Below are positions 13,785 to 19,591 of a DNA stretch of 19,591 nucleotides, in pieces. The DNA is taken from contig CAZAXU010000037.1 in NCBI GenBank assembly GCA_964489245.1, forward strand, positions 1 through 19,591, in the 5' to 3' direction. The notes under the pieces were generated by a model that was not told the origin of the DNA, made no database searches, and worked only from the letters and a program-made list of their open reading frames with translations. Made by a program: the position numbers and the translations under genes. Position 1 is the first letter of the stretch. Each line of letters begins with the position of its first letter. The stretch comes from CAZAXU01 sp964489245 (GTDB lineage: Bacteria > Bacteroidota > Bacteroidia > Flavobacteriales > Flavobacteriaceae).

Positions 13785-15821
13785 ATGAATAAAAAAAACC
13801 CTTTATTATCAGATGTTTTTCCAACGCCTTTTCAAACGGCTCCTTTCCAAAAAATTAATCCTGAACATTTCAAATCTGCGGTTGAAAAACACATGGAAAA
13901 GGCAAGGAAAGAGATTGATAAAATCACGAGTAACATAGAAACTCCGACTTTTCAGAATATCGTAGAAGCTTTGGAATTTTCAAGCATGCAATTGGATAGG
14001 GTTACAAGCATTTTATCCAATTTGAATACTGCGGAAACCAACAAGAAAATTCAGACTGCAGCCGATGAAATCATGCCAATGTTGACCGAGTTTGGAAATG
14101 ATATAAAACTCAATGAAAAACTCTTTGAAAAAGTAAAAAATATTTTTGAAAATCAATCGAATTTTGAGCTGAATGATGAGCAAAAAATGTTACTGGAAAA
14201 AACATATAAGAGTTTTACGAGAAATGGAGCAAATCTCAGTAAAGATGATAAAGAAAAACTGCGAGAAATAGATCAAAAACTGACGGTGTTAAAGTTGAAT
14301 TTCAGCAAAAATATATTAGAAGAAACCAATGCTTTTCAGTTGCATCTCACAGATAAGAAAGATTTGGCAGGATTGCCGGAGAATCTTGTTCAGGCGGCAT
14401 CAGAATTGGCAAAAAGCCAAAAAAAGAACGGTTGGATTTTCAATCTGCACTATCCGTCTTATGTGCCGTTTATGAAGTATGCTGAAAATAGGATACTGAG
14501 AAAAAGAATGGCACTGGCATATGGCTCCAGAGCCTATAAAAATAATAACTTTAACAACAGTGATAATGTTTTAAAAATTGTCGAGCTGCGCAAGCAGAGA
14601 GCAAAACTGCTGGGCTATAAAACTCATGCCGAATTTGTTTTGGAAGAACGCATGGCAAAAACCCCTGAAACAGTTTTGAATTTTTTAGATGAGATTTATC
14701 AATATGCCTATCCCGCAGCAAAGAAAGAATTTAACAGACTAAAATCTTTGGCACAAAGAGATGGTATAGAGCAGTTGGAAAAATGGGATGTGCCTTTCTA
14801 TATCGAAAAACTTAAAAAACAAGAATTAGATTTAGATGAAGAAGCACTCAAACCCTATTTTAGGTTGGAAAATGTAGTAGCCGGTGCATTTGATGTAGCC
14901 CACGAACTCTATGGACTGCATTTTGAGCGAATACATAATATCGATACATATCATCGAGATGTGCAAACCTATAAGGTGACCGATGAAGATGACAATGAGA
15001 TTGCCATTTTCTATACCGACTTTTTTCCGCGTGCGGGAAAACGTCAAGGCGCATGGATGACATCCTATAAATCACAATGGAAAAAAGACGGAAAAAATTC
15101 ACGCCCGCATATATCAATCGTGTGCAATTTCACAAAGCCCACAAGCAGCAAACCGAGTCTGCTGAGTTTCAATGAGGTGACCACATTATTTCATGAATTC
15201 GGACATGCTTTGCATGGCATGCTGGCAAACACCACCTATCCGAGTCTGTCCGGAACAAGTGTCTATTGGGATTTCGTAGAGCTGCCTTCTCAAATCATGG
15301 AAAATTGGGCTTATGAAAAAGAAGCCCTAGACCTATTTGCAAAACATTTTGAAACAAAAGAAAGCATTCCGAAAGAATTGATTGAAAAAATTAAAAAATC
15401 AAAACAATTTATGGAAGCTTATGCCACAACACGTCAGTTGAGCTTCGGATTTTTAGATATGAACTGGCACCATCACGAGCAACCGGAAAAGATTAATAAT
15501 GTGGGAGATTTTGAGCAACAATCTTTTGAAAAAACAAAATTGCTCCCCGTTCATAATGAAAATAATATGAGCGTGGCTTTCAGTCATATTTTTTCGGGAG
15601 GCTACGCCGCCGGATATTATTCCTATAAATGGGCGGAAGTGCTCGATGCCGATGCTTTTTCATACTTTAAAGAAAAGGGTATTTTCAATAAAGAAATAGC
15701 AAAAAAATTCAGGCGGTTGCTGTCTTTGGGAGGCACAAAACACCCAATGAAAATATATAAAGAATTCAGAGGACATGAACCGAAAACAGATGCGCTTTTA
15801 CGCAGGGCGGGCTTAAAATAA
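13785..15821 (+). CDS. M3 family zinc metallopeptidase (Dcp/oligopeptidase A-like)
   Basis: This 678-residue oligopeptidase has no signal peptide, so it probably acts in the cytosol, trimming peptides left by larger proteases or imported from outside. The zinc site is complete: HEFGH (470-474) with H470 and H474 as ligands and E471 catalytic, and E499 in FVELPSQ, 29 residues after the first His as in thimet-type enzymes. The substrate-binding motif HIFSGGYAAGYY (601-612) is intact. Length matches E. coli Dcp and oligopeptidase A (about 680). Dipeptidyl carboxypeptidase and endopeptidase activities cannot be separated from sequence. The open frame runs upstream to a TTG at 13743, but that lies inside the palindrome; the ATG at 13785 fits the family start (NPLLSDVFPTPFQ). 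Confidence 0.95.
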   Translation: MNKKNPLLSDVFPTPFQTAPFQKINPEHFKSAVEKHMEKARKEIDKITSNIETPTFQNIVEALEFSSMQLDRVTSILSNLNTAETNKKIQTAADEIMPMLTEFGNDIKLNEKLFEKVKNIFENQSNFELNDEQKMLLEKTYKSFTRNGANLSKDDKEKLREIDQKLTVLKLNFSKNILEETNAFQLHLTDKKDLAGLPENLVQAASELAKSQKKNGWIFNLHYPSYVPFMKYAENRILRKRMALAYGSRAYKNNNFNNSDNVLKIVELRKQRAKLLGYKTHAEFVLEERMAKTPETVLNFLDEIYQYAYPAAKKEFNRLKSLAQRDGIEQLEKWDVPFYIEKLKKQELDLDEEALKPYFRLENVVAGAFDVAHELYGLHFERIHNIDTYHRDVQTYKVTDEDDNEIAIFYTDFFPRAGKRQGAWMTSYKSQWKKDGKNSRPHISIVCNFTKPTSSKPSLLSFNEVTTLFHEFGHALHGMLANTTYPSLSGTSVYWDFVELPSQIMENWAYEKEALDLFAKHFETKESIPKELIEKIKKSKQFMEAYATTRQLSFGFLDMNWHHHEQPEKINNVGDFEQQSFEKTKLLPVHNENNMSVAFSHIFSGGYAAGYYSYKWAEVLDADAFSYFKEKGIFNKEIAKKFRRLLSLGGTKHPMKIYKEFRGHEPKTDALLRRAGLK

Positions 15822-15823
15822 AA

Positions 15824-15849
15824 TTCACCTTTGACCGGTGGAGTTTTTT
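15824..15849 (+). terminator. Intrinsic terminator after the M3 peptidase gene
   Basis: TTCACC (15824-15829) can pair with GGTGGA (15837-15842), including one G-T pair, around a seven-base loop. TTTTTT (15844-15849) follows one base later. It begins two bases after the peptidase stop codon's last base. The stem is short, so the efficiency is uncertain. Confidence 0.55.
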
Positions 15850-16017
15850 CTTTAAATTACAAGAGATTTTTAAATCCATTCTGAATAAATACTTGAGATT
15901 TGTACACATTTTCGTTTTGTTAATAAATCGTTGAGAACTTAATAAAAAACAGCTCGAAAAATTAGAACCTTATTCATATTTTAGCTTATCTTTTTTTGTT
16001 TAAAATTGTAGATTTTT

Positions 16018-16061
16018 TATGATATAAATCATAGTTAAGACATAATAAGACCGTAAATTTG
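16018..16061 (+). promoter_or_regulatory. nuo operon promoter with FNR/CRP-like box
   Basis: TAAATTTG (16054-16061) matches the -7 consensus; transcription would start near 16067, leaving a leader of about 16 bases before nuoA. There is no TTG at -33. Instead a dyad TATGAT-ATAA-ATCATA (16018-16033) contains the FNR core TGAT-N4-ATCA, centred at 16025.5, close to -41.5 from the predicted start, the standard place for a class II activator of the CRP/FNR family. Box and promoter are seen; the regulator is inferred. The rest of the 262-base spacer (from 15850) shows nothing else I can name. Confidence 0.5.
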
Positions 16062-16083
16062 TGAATTATTAGAACGAAAGTAT

Positions 16084-16434
16084 ATGGGAACAGTAGCAAT
16101 ATTAGTTTTTTTATTGGCAGGAGTAGCTTTAATACTGATAGCCAATAATTTGTCAAATCTAATTTCGCATAAATCAGACAATCCTGCCAAAAGAGAACCC
16201 TATGAATGTGGGGTGAAGACTATTGGTCCGACTTGGGTGCGTTTCAAAATCGGTTATTATCTTTTTGCATTAATTTTCTTGATTTTTGATGTGGAGATTA
16301 TCTTTTTGGTGCCTTGGTCTGTTGTTTTTAAAAAAATGGGAGGAGTTGCCCTGATTGATATCATTATCTTCTTGGCAATTCTAGGATTAGGATTGGTTTA
16401 TGCACTGAAAAAACGAGCTTTAAAATGGGTTTAG
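16084..16434 (+). CDS. nuoA: NADH-quinone oxidoreductase subunit A
   Basis: This is a 116-residue membrane subunit of respiratory complex I with three transmembrane helices (about 3-26, 57-82 and 87-108). It carries the family landmarks YECGVKTIGP (40-49) in the long first loop, where C42 lies near the quinone channel in known structures, and KIGYYLFALIFLIFDVEIIFL (55-75) with the conserved FDVE. NuoA sits at the junction between the membrane arm and the quinone-binding module. It is the first gene of the operon and overlaps nuoB by 10 bases, which suggests translational coupling. Length is normal for the family. Confidence 0.96.
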   Translation: MGTVAILVFLLAGVALILIANNLSNLISHKSDNPAKREPYECGVKTIGPTWVRFKIGYYLFALIFLIFDVEIIFLVPWSVVFKKMGGVALIDIIIFLAILGLGLVYALKKRALKWV

Positions 16435-17027
16435 ATCACAAAAAAAATTGGATAGGAGATTCTCCTCAGCAACCCTATTCACACAATCAAATCGTAAATG
16501 ATTTTCCCGGGCAAATTATTCCCGCAGGAAACGGAGGAAATATTATCATCAGTAAAATAGATGACGTGATTAATTGGGGACGTTCCAATTCGCTTTGGCC
16601 CCTATATTTTGGCACCAGTTGTTGCGCGATTGAGATGATGCAAACCGGAGCCGCCAGACATGATTGGTCACGTTTTGGTTTTGAAGTGGCGCGTCCCAGC
16701 CCTCGTCAGGCAGATGTGATTATCATTGCCGGAACCATCACCATAAAAATGGCACCTGTGCTACGTCGTTTATACGATCAGATGGCAGAACCCAAATATG
16801 TGATAGCAATGGGAGCTTGTGCCATTTCAGGAGGACCGTTCTATTACAATACCTATTCGGTGGTGAAAGGTGCGGATCACGTAATTCCGGTTGATGTATA
16901 TGTGCCGGGATGTCCGCCGCGCCCGGAAGCATTGCTGGACGGAATGCTCCTGTTACAAAAGAAAATAAAAACCGAAGGAATGAAAACCCGTAAAAATCCA
17001 ATCCTTGGGTTTGATGAGGGGAAATAA
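16425..17027 (+). CDS. nuoB: NADH-quinone oxidoreductase subunit B
   Basis: This 200-residue peripheral subunit holds the terminal iron-sulfur cluster N2, which passes electrons to quinone. All four cluster cysteines are present: the tandem pair in SCCAIE (C66, C67), C132 in MGACAISGG, and C163 in PGCPPRP. The segment GAARHDWSRFGFEVARPSPRQADV (75-98) is typical of the family. The start ATG lies inside the last codons of nuoA. A spacer of 167 bases separates it from nuoC, unusually long inside this operon. N- and C-terminal tails are somewhat extended but not unusual. Confidence 0.97.
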   Translation: MGLDHKKNWIGDSPQQPYSHNQIVNDFPGQIIPAGNGGNIIISKIDDVINWGRSNSLWPLYFGTSCCAIEMMQTGAARHDWSRFGFEVARPSPRQADVIIIAGTITIKMAPVLRRLYDQMAEPKYVIAMGACAISGGPFYYNTYSVVKGADHVIPVDVYVPGCPPRPEALLDGMLLLQKKIKTEGMKTRKNPILGFDEGK

Positions 17028-17170
17028 TAAAAGCGTGAATCTCGGCAGATGCCATTGAAAGGATGAAATTGATGAATTAAAGATTCTTACGAGTTCATTA
17101 AAAACTATAAATAAGAGACTAAATAAACGGTAAACCGGATTTTAGCTTAGTAGAATAAAAAAATTACTGA

Positions 17171-17191
17171 ATCTAAAATCTAAAATCTAAA
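17171..17191. repeat. Three tandem ATCTAAA heptamers directly before nuoC
   Basis: Three perfect copies of the heptamer ATCTAAA (17171-17177, 17178-17184, 17185-17191) end three bases before the nuoC ATG. They occupy the place of a ribosome binding site. The remaining nuoB-nuoC spacer (17028-17170) has only a small CGGT-AA-ACCG dyad (around 17130-17140) and no open frame worth naming. Confidence 0.85.
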
Positions 17192-17194
17192 ATA

Positions 17195-17638
17195 ATGAAA
17201 GATTTAAATAAAATACAAACCCGATTTCCCGAACTGACAATTGAAACAGAAAGTGTTCAGTTTCCGGTGATTAATGTTCCTCAGAAAGATTACTATAATG
17301 TGATGAGCGCTTTACGTGAGGAGGGTTTTGACTATTTGTTTTCAATGACCGGAATGGATTGGGGTGATGATTTAGGCATTACTTGTCATCTTGAAAATAC
17401 AGAAACCCGTGAAATGATTGTCATAAAAGTGATGCTCCCGAATAGAGAACACGCCGAAGTAGAAACAATAGAAGATATTTGGAAAGCAGCACACTTGCAC
17501 GAAAGAGAAATCTTTGACCTTTTCGGAATTAATTTTAAAGGACATTCTGTTATGAAACGTTTATTACTTCCTGATGATTGGGAAGGCTATCCTATGCGTA
17601 AGGATTGGATGGATGAAACAAAAATGATTATTCGCTAA
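17195..17638 (+). CDS. nuoC: NADH-quinone oxidoreductase subunit C
   Basis: This 147-residue peripheral subunit (30 kDa family) helps to hold the quinone module together and binds no cofactor. The family signature is clear at the C-terminal side: LHEREIFDLFGINFKGHSVMKRLLLPDDWEGYPMRKDW (101-138). It is a separate polypeptide, not fused to NuoD as in E. coli and in Bacteroides. It is on the short side, lacking a long C-terminal tail. The nuoD start follows 3 bases after the stop. Confidence 0.95.
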   Translation: MKDLNKIQTRFPELTIETESVQFPVINVPQKDYYNVMSALREEGFDYLFSMTGMDWGDDLGITCHLENTETREMIVIKVMLPNREHAEVETIEDIWKAAHLHEREIFDLFGINFKGHSVMKRLLLPDDWEGYPMRKDWMDETKMIIR

Positions 17639-17641
17639 GCT

Positions 17642-18766
17642 ATGAGTCAAGAAAATTTACAAACAATAGACCTGAAGTCACAAGAGTATTTCATCAATAT
17701 GGGACCGCAACATCCCGCAGCACACGGGGTTTTGCGACTGATTTTGACCATGGATGGAGAAGTTGTCAAAAATATAGAACCCGATTTAGGATTTATTCAT
17801 CGTTCCATTGAAAAACAATGCGAATATGAAGGATATAAACAAATCATACATCTGACAGACAGACTGGACTATCTATCGGCTCATATAAACAATGAAGCGG
17901 TTGCTTTGGCCATTGAACAAGCACTTGAAATTGAAGTGCCCGAACGTGTTAAAGTGATTCGTACCATTATGGGAGAATTGACTAGAATTGCCTCGCACCT
18001 ATTGTGGTGGGGCGTGATGGGAATGGATGTCGGTGCTTTGACAACCTTCATGTATGCTTTCCGAGATCGTGAAATGATCAATGATATTATGGAAGATACA
18101 ACCGGAGCCCGTCTAACGATGAACTACAGCACGCCCGGAGGAGTGATGTTTGACTTGCATCCGGATTTTATAAAACGTGTCAAAGAATTTATTCCGCACC
18201 TGAGAAACGTATTGCCCAAATATGATGAATTATTAACCGGCAATATCATATTTATCAAACGTATGAAAAATGTAGGTGTTTTATCACCTGAAGATGCAAT
18301 AGCCCTTGGCGCAACCGGCCCCGTGGCCAGAGGTTCCGGAATTGCCAGTGATGTAAGAAAGATTAGCCCATATAGCGCATTAGACAAAGTAGATTTTAAA
18401 GAAATACTATATACCGAAGGTGATAATTTGGCAAGATACAATGTGCGGATGAAAGAAATGTATGAGTCTCTGAAAATTATTGAACAACTGATAGATAATA
18501 TTCCGGATGACGGCATTCAAGCAAAAACAAAAGCTTTGATCAAGTTGCCAAAAGGAGAATTTTTGCAACGTGTTGAAACCGCTCGAGGCGATTTTGGTGT
18601 ATATATCGTAAGCGATGGAAAGAAAAATCCATATAGACTCAAGTTTCGTTCACCCGGATTTTCAAATTTGAATACTTTAATCGAGTTGGGTAAGAATAAC
18701 CTGTTAGGAGATTTAATAGCCATTTCGGCTACAATGGATTTTGTAATTCCGGATATTGACAGATAA
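17642..18766 (+). CDS. nuoD: NADH-quinone oxidoreductase subunit D
   Basis: This 374-residue peripheral subunit (49 kDa family, homologous to the large subunit of NiFe hydrogenases but without the metal site) forms the quinone-binding pocket with NuoB. Landmarks are MGPQHPAAHGVLR (20-32), GFIHRSIEK (50-58), LTDRLDYLS (71-79), GELTRIASHLLWWG (111-124), the segment ATGPVARGSG (229-238), and the C-terminal FSNLNTLIELGKNN with a final DIDR. It is slightly shorter than the usual 400 or so residues. The next gene on this strand is nuoH; the usual nuoE, nuoF and nuoG do not follow. Confidence 0.97.
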   Translation: MSQENLQTIDLKSQEYFINMGPQHPAAHGVLRLILTMDGEVVKNIEPDLGFIHRSIEKQCEYEGYKQIIHLTDRLDYLSAHINNEAVALAIEQALEIEVPERVKVIRTIMGELTRIASHLLWWGVMGMDVGALTTFMYAFRDREMINDIMEDTTGARLTMNYSTPGGVMFDLHPDFIKRVKEFIPHLRNVLPKYDELLTGNIIFIKRMKNVGVLSPEDAIALGATGPVARGSGIASDVRKISPYSALDKVDFKEILYTEGDNLARYNVRMKEMYESLKIIEQLIDNIPDDGIQAKTKALIKLPKGEFLQRVETARGDFGVYIVSDGKKNPYRLKFRSPGFSNLNTLIELGKNNLLGDLIAISATMDFVIPDIDR

Positions 18767-18784
18767 GAATTTAGAAATTAGAAG
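18764..18784. repeat. Degenerate heptamer run between nuoD and nuoH
   Basis: TAAGAAT, TTAGAAA and TTAGAAG follow each other in 7-base phase (18764-18784), and a weaker fourth unit follows. The first unit overlaps the end of nuoD (its stop codon). The nuoH ATG is 10 bases after the run. Confidence 0.5.
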
Positions 18785-18794
18785 TAAGTAAATT

Positions 18795-19591
18795 ATGATA
18801 CTGATAAATACAATAAACTATTTTGCCGATTTTATCACCTATCTTTCAGATAAGTGGGGGTGGGCAGGTCAAATTGGAGGCTATGTGATTATTGCAGCGG
18901 TCTATCTGGCATTTTTTGCTGTGGCAGGACTATATTTGGTCTATGCGGAACGAAGAATAGCTGCTTTTTTTCAATTGCGTTTAGGTCCCAACAGAGTAGG
19001 ACCTTGGGGTTTGTTGCAAACCATTGCCGATGCATTGAAATTGGTGGCAAAAGAAATTACAGGCACCGAAAAAAAAGATAAATTGTTATATCACACAGCT
19101 TATTATTTGGTTATTCCGGCAGCTTTAATTTCATTGTCCGTTATTCCGTTTGCCAATGGCATACAAGCCTATGACATCAATATAGGAGTGTTTTTTATCT
19201 CAGCGGTTTCTTCCGTAGGAGTTTTAGGTATTTTGTTTGGCGGTTGGGGTAGTAATAACAAATATTCATTGTTGGGAGGAATGCGCAGCGGTTTGCAAAT
19301 GATCAGTTATGAATTGTCTGCAGGATTAGCGGTTTTGACCATTGTATTAATGGCAGGATCGCTTCAGATGAGTGAAATCATCGATGCACAACGAGATTGG
19401 TGGTTTATTGCCAAAGGACATATTCCTGCCATCATTGCTTTTGTTATCTTTGTGATTGCCGGAACGGCAGAAAGCAACCGCGTTCCTTTTGATTTACCGG
19501 AAGGAGAAGCAGAATTAGGCGCCGGTTTTCACTCGGAATATTCAGGAATGGGATTTGCCTATTTTTTCTTGGCAGAATTTATCAATATGTT
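18795..19591 (+). CDS. nuoH: NADH-quinone oxidoreductase subunit H, cut by the window end
   Basis: At least 265 residues are present; the frame is open to the right edge, so the C-terminus is missing (family length is about 330-350). It is a membrane subunit at the entrance of the quinone chamber. Landmarks are AERRIAAFFQLRLGPNRVGP (51-70), DALKLVAKE (79-87), GLQMISYELSAGL (166-178), and the strongly conserved AESNRVPFDLPEGEAEL (225-241) with the acidic residues of the quinone-linked proton path. Several long hydrophobic segments fit the eight-helix topology. The start ATG at 18795 gives the expected N-terminus. Its position straight after nuoD shows that nuoEFG are not in their usual place. 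Confidence 0.96.
   Translation, partial: MILINTINYFADFITYLSDKWGWAGQIGGYVIIAAVYLAFFAVAGLYLVYAERRIAAFFQLRLGPNRVGPWGLLQTIADALKLVAKEITGTEKKDKLLYHTAYYLVIPAALISLSVIPFANGIQAYDINIGVFFISAVSSVGVLGILFGGWGSNNKYSLLGGMRSGLQMISYELSAGLAVLTIVLMAGSLQMSEIIDAQRDWWFIAKGHIPAIIAFVIFVIAGTAESNRVPFDLPEGEAELGAGFHSEYSGMGFAYFFLAEFINM

Overview
The window reads as chromosomal DNA of an AT-rich member of the Bacteroidota, most likely the Flavobacteriia. The evidence is a type IX secretion C-terminal domain on the chitinase-like protein, repeated TAnnTTTG promoter boxes (the Bacteroidota sigma factor -7 element), starts without Shine-Dalgarno sequences, a DUF4301 gene, and a coiled-coil 'zinc ribbon' protein in the cysteine-free form I associate with flavobacteria. 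I cannot name a genus. I see no insertion sequence, phage gene, CRISPR array, tRNA or rRNA.

Left part (1-5205): a secreted GH18 chitinase-like protein on the minus strand; a 433-base spacer with back-to-back promoters and a tandem repeat array; a plus-strand DUF4301 gene whose motifs resemble a UDP-sugar pyrophosphorylase; and a minus-strand BcrA-like ATPase with its ABC-2 permease.

Middle part (5308-9839): a FecCD/BtuC-type permease and a BtuF-like binding lipoprotein, both on the minus strand, separated by an opposite-strand gene for an unrecognised outer-membrane barrel-like protein. The binding-protein gene is the last of a tight ruvX-def-lipoprotein cluster. No cognate ATPase for this importer is in view.

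Right-middle part (9925-15821): a nif3-like gene and a coiled-coil gene form an operon closed by a strong intrinsic terminator that abuts the start codon of an O-methyltransferase. A small lipoprotein follows on the minus strand. Next come a NifX/NifB-type small protein with a 19-histidine insert and a cytoplasmic M3 metallopeptidase, each behind a promoter overlapped by an inverted repeat.

Right end (16018-19591): the respiratory complex I operon nuoA-nuoB-nuoC-nuoD-nuoH, cut by the window edge inside nuoH. nuoE, nuoF and nuoG, which encode the NADH-oxidising module, are absent from their usual place between nuoD and nuoH. This suggests an 11-subunit type complex, with the electron donor unknown. 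The operon's promoter has an FNR/CRP-like box at about -41.5.

The least ordinary signals are regulatory: three promoters overlapped by or next to inverted repeats, a near-identical 5' leader in front of two unlinked genes, and short heptamer tandem arrays in front of several start codons.
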